Part shown: positions 38,643 to 46,521 of the stretch, piece after piece
How the letters are laid out: each line of letters starts with the position of its first letter
Numbering within the stretch: the stretch's first letter is position 1
Source of the DNA: Noviherbaspirillum suwonense
GTDB lineage: Bacteria > Pseudomonadota > Gammaproteobacteria > Burkholderiales > Burkholderiaceae_D
Direction of reading: 5' to 3'
Assembly (NCBI RefSeq): GCF_900182955.1
Contig: NZ_FXUL01000016.1
Coordinates: 62,001 to 126,000, forward strand
Length of the DNA stretch: 64,000 nucleotides
Notes under the pieces: generated by a model
Told to the model about the DNA's origin: nothing
Seen by the model: only the letters and a program-made list of their open reading frames with translations
Database searches by the model: none
Position numbers and translations under genes: made by a program

Positions 38643-39283
38643 TCCGTATCGTTATAGCCGATGACCACACCATCATGCGCGAAGGCCTCAAGCGCATCCT
38701 CGACGGCGCAGACGACATTGAAGTCGTCGGCGAGGCGGTGGACGGATTCGAAGTGCTCACCCAGGTAAGGAAAGGCGGTTTCGACCTGCTGATGCTGGAC
38801 CTGTCGATGCCGGGCCGCAGCGGCGTCGAGCTGATACGGCAGATCAAGGACGAAGTGCCCAAGCTGCCCATCCTGATCCTGACCATGCACGAGGAGGAGC
38901 AATATGCGGTGCGGGCCATCCGCGCCGGCGCACGCGGCTACCTGACCAAGGAGAGCGCCGGCACCCAGCTGGTCAGCGCGATCCGGCGGGTCGCATCCGG
39001 CCGGCCCTACATCAGCATCGAGGTCGCCGAGCAGCTGGCGATGGACGCGATGCCATCGATGGAGGAATTGCCGCACAAACACCTGTCGGACCGCGAGTTT
39101 GAGGTATTCAGCCTGCTGGTCATCGGCAAGTCGATCACCGAGATCGCCGAAATGCTGCACCTGAGCGTCAAGACCGTCAGCACCCACAAGACGCGCATCC
39201 TGCACAAGATGGGCATGCCGTCGCTGGCCGAACTGGTCCAGTACGCGGTGGCGCACCGGCTGCTGATGCCGATGCGCTTGTAA
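38639..39283 (+). CDS. NarL/FixJ-family response regulator
   Basis: A 214-residue two-component regulator. The receiver domain has the acidic pair in IVIADDHTIMREG, the phospho-acceptor aspartate in LLMLDLSMPGRSG (near residue 54) and the lysine in GYLTKESAG, so all key residues are present. The LuxR-type helix-turn-helix is at about 148-205 (LSDREFEVFSLLVIGKSITEIAEML, SVKTVSTHKTRIL). The ATG overlaps the kinase stop (ATGA). A palindrome at 39362-39379 downstream resembles NarL/RcsB-type sites and may be its target. Confidence 0.95.
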   Translation: MIRIVIADDHTIMREGLKRILDGADDIEVVGEAVDGFEVLTQVRKGGFDLLMLDLSMPGRSGVELIRQIKDEVPKLPILILTMHEEEQYAVRAIRAGARGYLTKESAGTQLVSAIRRVASGRPYISIEVAEQLAMDAMPSMEELPHKHLSDREFEVFSLLVIGKSITEIAEMLHLSVKTVSTHKTRILHKMGMPSLAELVQYAVAHRLLMPMRL

Positions 39284-39361
39284 GCGCCGGCTTGTAACCG
39301 CCGCGTCGTTTCCGCTGCAGACCGTTCGCCGCCTGTCTGACAGCGCAGATCCCCATCCCGC

Positions 39362-39379
39362 TGTAGGAAAATCCCTACA
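39362..39379. promoter_or_regulatory. Putative response-regulator operator
   Basis: TGTAGGAAAATCCCTACA is an interrupted palindrome with 6-base arms, similar in style to RcsB/NarL-type operators. It lies 79 bases after the response regulator gene and 246 bases before the FNR-like gene. The assignment to that regulator is inference. Confidence 0.45.
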
Positions 39380-39395
39380 CTCGCATTCAGCGCAT

Positions 39396-39424
39396 CCCGA
39401 TAGCCAGTAACCACTGGTATTGGG
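39396..39424. repeat. Imperfect hairpin upstream of FNR-like paralogue 2
   Basis: Two inverted arms (CCCGATAGCCAGT and ACTGGTATTGGG) enclose AACC. There is no T-run, so it could be a protein-binding site or an RNA structure. Confidence 0.45.
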
Positions 39425-39624
39425 ATACTGACCAGGTGTTTCGCCACACTGCATTTACTGATTAACAGTTGAGCGATCTGCCTGATGACGAACGAATCAT
39501 GCATCCCGCACAAAAAGAGTCAGCTTGGCGAGATAACAGACCGAGCGTAACAGCGGGTCCCGGACGCCACTTTTGCCTTGCATCCCGGACCGGCTCGCTT
39601 CAATGCACTGAATGGGAGATCGTC

Positions 39625-40527
39625 ATGGGATCCATGCAAACACAAGACTTACGTTCCGAACCCGTATCGCCAGCGGCGCTGCGCCTCCCCCACCTGGAGG
39701 CAGGCTGGCAGCGGCAGGGGAAGCTGTGGTCTACCCTGAAGGAACTGTGCGCGCTGCTGCGGATCCCGGTGACGTCCACCATGACGGACGACGACTTGCT
39801 GTTCCAGCATGTGCAGTTCAAGACCGGGCAACGCATCCATACGATAGGCCAGCCGTTCGACACCCTGTACATCGTCCATTCCGGCTTCCTGAAAACCGTG
39901 CTGATCGACGAATACGGCAATGAGCAGGTGCTGAGCTTCCCGATGAAAGGCGACCTGTTCGGCGTCGACGGCATCCATACCCGGCGCTATCCGTCCGAGG
40001 CGGTGGCCCTGTCGAATTGCGACCTGGTGCTGCTGCCGTTCAAGAAATTCGTCGCCCTCGGCCGCTCCTACCTCGAACTGGAACACGCGATGTACAGCGT
40101 GATGAGCCGCGAGCTGGTGCGCGAACAGGCGATGGTGAGCATGCTGGGCGCGCTGAGCGCCGAGGCCCGCGTGGCCCGCTTCCTGGTGTCCCTGTCGGAA
40201 CGCTTCGCCGACATGGGCTACTCGAGCAAGCTGTTCAACCTCCGCATGACCCGGCACGAGATCGGCAGCTACCTCGGCCTCACGCTGGAAACGGTGAGCC
40301 GGACGCTGTCGGCATTCAACGAGATCGGCCTGATCACCGTCGACCAGCGCTCGATCGGCATCTGCGACGTCGAGGCGCTGCGCACCCTGCGCCGCCTGCC
40401 GCCGTCCACCACCCGCAACCGCCAGGCGGCTGGACGCAAGGCGCGCCAGTTGCCGCAGCCGCTGGTCGACGCGGCGCCGGCCGCGCCCGGCGACCCGGCC
40501 ACCTGGGACCAGCTGATGAGCGCCTGA
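39625..40527 (+). CDS. Crp/Fnr-family regulator without FNR cysteines (paralogue 2)
   Basis: A 300-residue regulator very similar to the one at 26587, by eye about two thirds or more identical over the core. The sensor domain contains KTGQRIHTIGQPFDTLYIV and SFPMKGDLFGVDGI. The recognition helix lies in TRHEIGSYLGLTLETVSRT, with the FNR-like ETxSR core. No N-terminal Fe-S cysteine cluster is present. The C-terminal tail differs from paralogue 1 and is Pro/Ala-rich. ATG 39625 follows GGGAG; a second methionine at 39634 is possible. It leads a run with the REC-HPt and REC genes on the same strand. Confidence 0.88.
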   Translation: MGSMQTQDLRSEPVSPAALRLPHLEAGWQRQGKLWSTLKELCALLRIPVTSTMTDDDLLFQHVQFKTGQRIHTIGQPFDTLYIVHSGFLKTVLIDEYGNEQVLSFPMKGDLFGVDGIHTRRYPSEAVALSNCDLVLLPFKKFVALGRSYLELEHAMYSVMSRELVREQAMVSMLGALSAEARVARFLVSLSERFADMGYSSKLFNLRMTRHEIGSYLGLTLETVSRTLSAFNEIGLITVDQRSIGICDVEALRTLRRLPPSTTRNRQAAGRKARQLPQPLVDAAPAAPGDPATWDQLMSA

Positions 40528-40574
40528 ACCTGGGCGCCGCCCGTCCCGGCGAAATCCCGGCCGTGGCCGGCGCG

Positions 40575-41360
40575 ATGGCGCGCCGTATCCTGGTCGCCGA
40601 CGACAGCCCGGTCAATTGCCTGGTCGCGCAGCGCCTGCTGCGCGAGCTGGGCTACGAGGCCGGCACCGCGGCCACCGCCGCCCAGGCAGCGGAGCGGCAC
40701 CGCGGGCGGCCGTTCGACCTGATCCTGGTGGACAGCGAGATGGCGCTGGACGGCGGCGCCGGCCTCACCGGCCGCCTGCGCGCGACCGCCCATGCCGCAC
40801 CGGCTCCCATCATCGCCTGCATCACCGCGTCTTCCGAAGAACAGCGCAGCGCCTGCCTGAACGCGGGCGTGGACGACGTCTGCGTGAAACCGCTGCACCA
40901 GGCGCAACTGCGCACGCTGCTGCTGGTCTGGCTGCCGCCGCGCACCGTCGAGGAAGCGAGCCGGCGCGCCGCCCGCACCAGGGCCGAGCTGCACCTGCTC
41001 GCCGAGCTATTCGACAACGGCAGCGGCAATGGTTTCGGCGAAGTCGTCGCGATGTTCGCGGCGGACACCGAGTCGCGGCTGCAGGCGCTGCACGACGCCG
41101 CCGGCGCGGGCGACGCCGCGCAGCTGCGTCGCACCGCCCATGCGCTCAGCGGCAGCTGCGCATCGATGGGCGGCTGGCGCATGGCCGGGCTGTGCCGGGT
41201 GCTCGACCTGAAATACCAGGCGGCGCTACCGGCCAGCTGCGCCCGCCTGCTTGACGACATCAGCCGCGAATACCGCCATTTCAGGCTGCAGCTGGACCAT
41301 GTGCTGCGCTGCCAGCAGCTGGCAGCGACAAGCGAGCGCACGGTTGCGCGCCGCTACTAG
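40575..41360 (+). CDS. REC-HPt phosphorelay protein
   Basis: A 261-residue two-domain protein. The receiver (about 1-120) has ILVADDSPVN, phospho-acceptor aspartate in LILVDSEMAL and lysine in VCVKPLH. The C-terminal HPt domain (about 150-240) has the histidine in RRTAHALSGSCASMGG. So it resembles the detached C-terminal half of a hybrid kinase, able to pass phosphate between proteins. There is no output domain. It lies 47 bases after the FNR-like gene. A GTG at 40563 is an alternative start. Confidence 0.88.
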   Translation: MARRILVADDSPVNCLVAQRLLRELGYEAGTAATAAQAAERHRGRPFDLILVDSEMALDGGAGLTGRLRATAHAAPAPIIACITASSEEQRSACLNAGVDDVCVKPLHQAQLRTLLLVWLPPRTVEEASRRAARTRAELHLLAELFDNGSGNGFGEVVAMFAADTESRLQALHDAAGAGDAAQLRRTAHALSGSCASMGGWRMAGLCRVLDLKYQAALPASCARLLDDISREYRHFRLQLDHVLRCQQLAATSERTVARRY

Positions 41361-41436
41361 GCCGCATCCCACGGCGCCGGGGCCGGGGCCGGCGCCATCC
41401 ATTCCACGTTGTTGATCCATCATTGCGAGGCCGCCC

Positions 41437-41829
41437 ATGGAAGAAGCGCATCCGCATGCCGGGCCGCCGCCTCTGGGCGAGGTGCTGGTCGTCGACGACA
41501 GCCCGGTGGAACGCATGCTGGCGACCGCCGTGCTGCGAAAGCTGGGGTTTTCGGTGACCTGCGCGGCCAGCGCCGAACAGGCGCTGGCCCGCATGGCAAG
41601 CCACCGGTTCGCGCTGGCGATCTGCGACATCTCCTTGCCCGGCATGGACGGTCTCGCGCTGCTGGCGGCGATGAGGCAGCGGCCGCCGGCGCCGCCCTGC
41701 ATCGTGCTGAGCGCGCATGACGATGCGCTGCATGCGGACGCGGCGCTGCGGGCCGGCGCGAGCGCCTACCTGGTCAAGCCGCTGCGGCTGGAGTCGCTGC
41801 GCGCCGCGCTCGGCCGCCTGTTCCCGTAG
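41437..41829 (+). CDS. Single-domain response regulator
   Basis: A 130-residue receiver with no output domain. Acidic pocket in VLVVDDSPVERM, phospho-acceptor aspartate in AICDISLPGMDG, threonine/serine position in IVLSAHDD and lysine in YLVKPLRLE, so it is competent. It could shuttle phosphate to the HPt domain of the gene before it or act by protein contact, as CheY does. It is 76 bases downstream of the REC-HPt gene. Confidence 0.9.
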   Translation: MEEAHPHAGPPPLGEVLVVDDSPVERMLATAVLRKLGFSVTCAASAEQALARMASHRFALAICDISLPGMDGLALLAAMRQRPPAPPCIVLSAHDDALHADAALRAGASAYLVKPLRLESLRAALGRLFP

Positions 41830-41861
41830 GCGCGCCGGATGAGACCGATGGTTACGATTCG

Positions 41862-41949
41862 CAGGGTGTGATAAGCGCAGCGCATTACACCACCGGCTAA
41901 TCGACTACCACCGCCTGTTCGCAACCAATACGCGCTTATTACACCCTAC
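41862..41949. repeat. REP-like inverted repeat
   Basis: The arm CAGGGTGTGATAAGCGC (41862-41878) recurs inverted, with one or two changes, as CGCGCTTATTACACCCTA ending at 41949. The left arm also folds on itself (GGTGTGATAAGCGC with GCGCATTACACC, to 41892). It lies between the REC gene and the convergent aldehyde oxidoreductase operon. Confidence 0.6.
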
Positions 41950-42008
41950 GGAGGTTCATGCCGCCTTGTGGATCGGGGTTGGTATCTGCGCCGGAATGTG
42001 CGCGCAGC

Positions 42009-42311
42009 CTAGCCGCCGCCGCGCCGCGTGTACTGGTCGAAGTAGTCGAGGAACGCCTTGCGCGCCGATGCATCGATGCCCGTGAACCGGAAGCGCACGT
42101 CGAGCACCGGCAGCGCAATGCTGCCGATCCGGCGCGGCGGCATTTCGGCGATGCGGATCTCGACCGGCCCGTGCTCCGACAATATCCGGTAGACGTCGCC
42201 GTTCGCCATGACAGGCGCATGCCGGGATGCGCCCGGCAGCCAGCGCAGGAACTCGTCCCGCGTGCAGCCCATCTCGCGCCGCAGTTCGTCCTCCGGCAGG
42301 CCGCCCGTCAT
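42009..42311 (-). CDS. Unrecognised protein of the aldehyde oxidoreductase operon
   Basis: A 100-residue protein I do not recognise. It is soluble, starts MTGGLPEDELRREMG, holds the stretch GPVEIRIAEMPPRRIGS and ends in a run of glycines (RRGGG). Its start overlaps the end of the MoaD-like gene by four bases, so the two are translated together. The position suggests a role in maturing the W cofactor or the enzyme, but no motif shows it. Confidence 0.7.
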   Translation of the reverse strand: MTGGLPEDELRREMGCTRDEFLRWLPGASRHAPVMANGDVYRILSEHGPVEIRIAEMPPRRIGSIALPVLDVRFRFTGIDASARKAFLDYFDQYTRRGGG

Positions 42312-42559
42312 CCGCCGGCGACAGGCGGCCAGATCGCCAGCGCGTCGCCCGGCGCCAGCGTGCGCGCCATGCGCTGCTCGGGCGCGACATAGACGCCGTT
42401 GACCAGCACCAGGTGCACCAGGCGGGCCGGCAGGTGAAAGCGCTCGACCAGGTCGGCGATCGTCGTGGCCGGCTCCACGTCGAGTTCCACCGCATTGTGG
42501 CGCTGCCCGGCGGGCAGGTAGTCGGACAGCGTGGCATACAGCTTGAACGTGATCTTCAT
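42308..42559 (-). CDS. MoaD/ThiS-family ubiquitin-like protein
   Basis: An 83-residue beta-grasp protein from the ATG at 42559 (MKITFKLYATLSDYLP). It ends in PPVAGG; the C-terminal Gly-Gly is the site of thiocarboxylation in MoaD, the sulfur donor for the pterin dithiolene. A dedicated MoaD-like protein in a tungsten enzyme operon suggests a specialised cofactor sulfur carrier. It lies ten bases after the FAD-subunit gene and overlaps the next gene by four bases. Confidence 0.85.
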   Translation of the reverse strand: MKITFKLYATLSDYLPAGQRHNAVELDVEPATTIADLVERFHLPARLVHLVLVNGVYVAPEQRMARTLAPGDALAIWPPVAGG

Positions 42560-42569
42560 CGGCGACGCT

Positions 42570-43829
42570 TCAGTGCGCATGCTGCCAGGCGTCCTGCCGC
42601 TGGGCGCAGGCGATATAGGCTTCGGTCAGCCGCGTCGGGTCGGCCATCAGCCTGTCCTTCCAGGAGCCCAGCCTGACCTTCTGCATGATCAGCCCGCGCA
42701 GCACGCCGGCATGCTGGATATGGCCGACCGCGTTCGAGCCGACCAGCCGGTCGCCATCGAACTCCAGCCGCAGGTAGCGAAAGCCCGGCGCGTCGAGCAG
42801 TTCCGCATGGTCGCCGCCGGCAACGCCGTCCCAGCGCCCGAAGGACGTCGAGATCAGCCCCAGCGTGTCGAGCACGTTAATCTGCGGCACGTCGACCATG
42901 CGCACCGGCCGCCCGCTCATGTTCATGCCGGCGCAGCGGCCCTGCTGGACCGCATTGGGCTGGATCGCCGACACCACGGTGCGGCCGCTGGCATCGTCCC
43001 AGGCCTCGGCGCAGTCGCCGGCGGCGTAAATGTTGGGCACGCTGGTCTGCATGGTGGAGTCGACCAGCACGCCCTGCTTGCAATGGATGCCGCTGTCCCT
43101 GGCGAACCCGATGTTCGGCTGGACGCCGGTGGCCGTGATCACCAGGTCGGCCTCGATGGTGTCGCCGGTCGACAGCTTCACAACCAGCGGCGCGCCCGGC
43201 GTGATCGCGTCGACCCGGGTTGACGTATGCACGGCGATGCCTTTTTTCTCGCACCATGCCTTGATCATGCTGCCGGCGCCCGGCCCCATCATCCGCGGCA
43301 CCATGCGGTCGCCCATCTCGACGACCGTCAGCGTGACGCCGCGCGAGGCCAGCGCTTCCATGATGATGCAGCCGATGAAGCCGGCGCCCATCTGCAGCAC
43401 GCGCGCGCCGGGACGCGCCAGCTGCATGATGCGGCGCGCATCCTCCATGGTCCAGCATGCATGCACGCCGGCGCTGTCGATGCCGGGCACCGGCGGCGTG
43501 ACCGGCGACGAGCCGCTGGCGATCAGCAGCCTGTCGTACGACAGGCTGCGGCCATCGGCCAGGTGGACCAGGCTGCTCAGCGTGTCGATGCGCTGCGCCC
43601 GCCCGGCCTCGTGCCGTATGCCGAGCGCGCCGAAGTGCTGCGGGTCCTTGCGCAGCCAGGTGCCGCGTTCGTCGATGTTGCCCATCAGCAGATAGGGTAT
43701 CGCCATGCGCGAATAGCATGGCTCGGGCTCGTCGCCCAGCAGCACGACCTGGTCCTGCGGCGCATTGCCGACGATGGTCTCGGCCGCGATCACGCCGGTC
43801 GGGCCATTGCCGATGATCAGATGTTTCAT
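42570..43829 (-). CDS. FAD/NAD(P)-dependent oxidoreductase, AorC-like
   Basis: A 419-residue flavoprotein of the pyridine nucleotide-disulfide reductase class. The FAD-binding motif is LIIGNGPTGVIAAE at the N-terminus, the NAD-binding motif is VLQMGAGFIGCIIME near residue 150, and the second FAD motif is IYAAGDCAEAW. By its place next to the AOR and ferredoxin-like genes it should be the third subunit that links aldehyde oxidation to NAD(P)+ (as in the AorABC enzyme of Aromatoleum aromaticum, known biology recalled). It starts 78 bases after the large-subunit stop. Confidence 0.85.
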   Translation of the reverse strand: MKHLIIGNGPTGVIAAETIVGNAPQDQVVLLGDEPEPCYSRMAIPYLLMGNIDERGTWLRKDPQHFGALGIRHEAGRAQRIDTLSSLVHLADGRSLSYDRLLIASGSSPVTPPVPGIDSAGVHACWTMEDARRIMQLARPGARVLQMGAGFIGCIIMEALASRGVTLTVVEMGDRMVPRMMGPGAGSMIKAWCEKKGIAVHTSTRVDAITPGAPLVVKLSTGDTIEADLVITATGVQPNIGFARDSGIHCKQGVLVDSTMQTSVPNIYAAGDCAEAWDDASGRTVVSAIQPNAVQQGRCAGMNMSGRPVRMVDVPQINVLDTLGLISTSFGRWDGVAGGDHAELLDAPGFRYLRLEFDGDRLVGSNAVGHIQHAGVLRGLIMQKVRLGSWKDRLMADPTRLTEAYIACAQRQDAWQHAH

Positions 43830-43907
43830 GATGTTCTCCCCTTCCCGGCCGGCGGCGGGCGCGCCGGCCCGATGCCGGCATGCGCCCTGGCCCTGCCGGG
43901 TGCCGCG

Positions 43908-45755
43908 TTACAGGCTGAGCCTGGCCCTTGTCGCCTCCAGCAGCTGGCCTTCCGCATTCCAGCCGCGCACCTGGTAATACTCGGGCAGCATCTTGTCCAG
44001 CCCGTTCACCAGCCCCTTGGCCGGGCCGGTTTGCGCCGGCTCGGTCAGCAGCCGCTTCGGCAGCGTGTCGTCCAGGTGAGTGAAGCCGGCGCGGTTGTTG
44101 AAGTCGCGCTCCATGTTCCAGATCCGCTCGCCGATCACGGCCAGGCTCTCCATGGTGTACGACTCGTCGCAGGCCGCATGCAGCTGCGGCTGCAGGTCCG
44201 ACAGGGTCCAGGCGAAGGTGGTGAAGACGCAGACGCCGGCCGAGTCGAACACCGCGGTGGCGTCCTGGAAAGCCTTGACCAGCTCGGCCTTGCCGTCGGT
44301 GACCAGCGGGTCGGTCTTGATCGGGATGCCCAGCACCTCGGACGCCACCGTGTAGCCGCGCAGGTGGCAGGCGCCGCGGTTCGAGGTCGCGTAGGCCAGG
44401 CCCATGCCCTGGATGCCGCGCGAGTCGTAGGCGGGGAATTCCTGGCCCTTGACCGACATCGACAGGTCCGGGTGGCCGTACTTCGCGGTCAGCCGCTTCG
44501 ACCCCATGCCGATCTCGCGGCCGAAGCCCTCGCCGCGCGCGGTGATCTCGACGAAATGCGTCAGCGCCTCGGCGCTGCCGAACTTCGCGTCGATGCCCAG
44601 CTGCTCCTTCGTCAGCACGCCCATGTCGTACAGCTCCATCACCGCGCCGACCGTGGCGCCGAACGAGATCGGGTCCATGCCCTGCTCGTTGCAGATGAAG
44701 TTCGCATAGGTCAGCGCCTCGAGGTCGTTGACGCCGTTGGCCGAGCCGAGCGCCCAGGCCGCCTCGTATTCCAGGCCGCCGGACGCGCCCCAGTACTGCG
44801 GCTTGTTCTGGACCGTGAAATGGCCTTCGTCGATCTTCGAGATCCGGCCGCAGGCAATGGTGCAGCCGAAGCAGGCCTGGTTGGTGACGAGGTTTTTCTT
44901 GCCGTCGGTCTTGCGCGGCTCGTGCATCGCCTCGCCCGAGATGTCCTTCGCGCCCTCGAACTGCACGTCGCGGTGGTTCCGGGTCGGCATCGCGCCCATC
45001 TCGTTGATCACGTTCATCAGCACCTGGGTGCCGTAGGTGGGCAGGCCCTGCCCGGTCACCGCATTATCGGCCAGCACCTTCTTGGCCGCGACGGTGGCTT
45101 TCATGAACGCGCGCGGATCGCGGATGTTGCCGACGCCGACCTTGCCGCGCACCGCGATCGCCTTCAGGTTCTTGGAGCCCATCACGGTGCCGACGCCGGA
45201 GCGGCCGGCGGCGCGGTGCAGGTCGTTGACAACGGCCGCGTACAGGCAGCCGGTCTCGCCGGCGCGGCCTATGGTGGACACGCGGATCAGCGGGTCCTGG
45301 TGGCGGGCCTTGATCGCCGGCTCGGTTTCCCAGACCGACTTGCCCCACAGCCAGGACGCGTCCAGCAGCTCCGCATCGCCGTCGTTGATGCTGAGGTAGA
45401 CCGGGCTGGCGGCCCGGCCCTCGAAGATGATCATGTCCCAACCGGCCATCTTCAGCTCGGCGCCGAAATAGCCGCCCGAGTTGGAGCAGGCGATTGCGCC
45501 GGTCAGCGCGCCCTTGGTGATGACGGAGTAGCGGCCGCCGGTAGACGCCATGGTCCCGGTCAGCGGGCCGGTGGCCCAGATGATCTTGTTTTCAGCCGAC
45601 AGCGGGTCGACTTTCGGGTCCACTTCCTCGACATAGTATTTGGTGGCCAGGCCGCGCTGGCCGATGTAGTCCCTCGCCCATTCCATGTTCAGCGGTTCGG
45701 CGCGGCAGGTGCCGGCGGTGAGGTCGACACGCAGGATTTTTCCAGTCCAAGACAT
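43908..45755 (-). CDS. Tungsten-dependent aldehyde ferredoxin oxidoreductase
   Basis: Catalytic subunit that oxidises aldehydes to carboxylic acids with a tungsto-bispterin cofactor. It has 615 residues, the family size. It opens SWTGKILRVDLTAGT. The cofactor-binding parts include GPLTGTMASTGGRYSVITKG and AGRSGVGTVMGSKNLKAIA. [4Fe-4S] ligands are in CFGCTIACG near residue 290, with a late cysteine in FDSAGVCVF. ATG 45755 follows AAGGAG; the frame continues upstream without homology. It is 22 bases downstream of the four-cluster ferredoxin gene. The enzyme needs tungstate and pterin synthesis genes that are not in this window. Confidence 0.94.
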   Translation of the reverse strand: MSWTGKILRVDLTAGTCRAEPLNMEWARDYIGQRGLATKYYVEEVDPKVDPLSAENKIIWATGPLTGTMASTGGRYSVITKGALTGAIACSNSGGYFGAELKMAGWDMIIFEGRAASPVYLSINDGDAELLDASWLWGKSVWETEPAIKARHQDPLIRVSTIGRAGETGCLYAAVVNDLHRAAGRSGVGTVMGSKNLKAIAVRGKVGVGNIRDPRAFMKATVAAKKVLADNAVTGQGLPTYGTQVLMNVINEMGAMPTRNHRDVQFEGAKDISGEAMHEPRKTDGKKNLVTNQACFGCTIACGRISKIDEGHFTVQNKPQYWGASGGLEYEAAWALGSANGVNDLEALTYANFICNEQGMDPISFGATVGAVMELYDMGVLTKEQLGIDAKFGSAEALTHFVEITARGEGFGREIGMGSKRLTAKYGHPDLSMSVKGQEFPAYDSRGIQGMGLAYATSNRGACHLRGYTVASEVLGIPIKTDPLVTDGKAELVKAFQDATAVFDSAGVCVFTTFAWTLSDLQPQLHAACDESYTMESLAVIGERIWNMERDFNNRAGFTHLDDTLPKRLLTEPAQTGPAKGLVNGLDKMLPEYYQVRGWNAEGQLLEATRARLSL

Positions 45756-45777
45756 GATGCCAGTCTCCTTGATCGGG

Positions 45778-46260
45778 TCAGGCCGCGGGCGCGGCATTGG
45801 TATTGCCCACCTTGCCGGCCCATTGCCGCATGCGGTCGAGGCCGGTCCAGTCGGCGTCGACATAGGTGATCGCGCCGGTCGGGCAGGCGTCGGCGCAGGC
45901 CGGGTCGCCGCCGCACAAGTCGCACTTGTGGACTTTGCCGGTGTCCTGCACGTAATTGACGGTGCCGAACGGACACGCGATCGTGCAGACCTTGCAGCCC
46001 ACGCAGATGTCCTGAAACACCAGCTTGGCGCCGGTCGCCGCATCGAGGCGGATCGCGTCCACCGGGCACGCATGCAGGCACCATGCCTCGGCGCACTGGG
46101 TGCAGGTGTAGGGCACCTTCTTGCCGGTGTCATGGAACTCGAACACCTTGATGACGGATTTGGATGGGTTGAACATGCCGTAATGCTCGTAGCTGCATGC
46201 CATTTCGCATTGCAGGCAGCCTGTGCATTTCTCGGCGTCGATGTGTAGCGACTTCTGCAT
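45778..46260 (-). CDS. Four-cluster ferredoxin-like electron transfer subunit, AorA-like
   Basis: A 160-residue soluble protein with four [4Fe-4S] cysteine sets: CTGCLQCEMACSYEH, CTQCAEAWCLHACP, CVGCKVCTIACPFG and CDLCGGDPACADACP. Such HycB/DmsB-like subunits wire electrons; here most likely from the aldehyde oxidoreductase to the FAD subunit. It is the first gene of the operon and lies about 137 bases downstream of the inferred sigma-54 start. A GGAGGAG ribosome site precedes the ATG. Confidence 0.93.
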   Translation of the reverse strand: MQKSLHIDAEKCTGCLQCEMACSYEHYGMFNPSKSVIKVFEFHDTGKKVPYTCTQCAEAWCLHACPVDAIRLDAATGAKLVFQDICVGCKVCTIACPFGTVNYVQDTGKVHKCDLCGGDPACADACPTGAITYVDADWTGLDRMRQWAGKVGNTNAAPAA

Positions 46261-46406
46261 TTGGGGTCTCCTCCTTCGGGTACGTGCCGTTGAAGCCGGA
46301 CTGGCCGCGACGGGAATCGCCGTTCCCTCGATGCCGGCGTTGCCGGCACTGCCTGCGGTCCTCCGGGCGTCTTGTTCCAGTGCTCCGGTGTTCCAGTGTT
46401 AACGTT

Positions 46407-46424
46407 ATGCAAAAAACAAGCCAG
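46407..46424 (-). promoter_or_regulatory. Sigma-54 (-24/-12) promoter of the aldehyde oxidoreductase operon
   Basis: On the minus strand CTGGCTTGTTTTTTGCAT matches the sigma-54 consensus: GG and GC are exactly ten bases apart, with TTGCA at -12. The expected start is near 46397. No good -35/-10 pair was seen nearby. Confidence 0.7.
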
Positions 46425-46521
46425 TCGCGGCCCGGCCAGGCCCGCTCCCGGGAATGCCGCCCGGCGCCTGACAAATCCGGCAAATGCCGTTCGTCCACGC
46501 CGATTGCAGGCCCCGGCCGAC

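Larger units (their letters stand above)
39284..39624. other. Intergenic region with two palindromes
   Basis: A 341-base gap in front of the second FNR-like gene. It holds the palindrome at 39362-39379 and a 29-base imperfect hairpin at 39396-39424. The ribosome site GGGAG precedes ATG 39625. No gene is supported; the frame open from 39469 has no homology before 39625. Confidence 0.65.
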
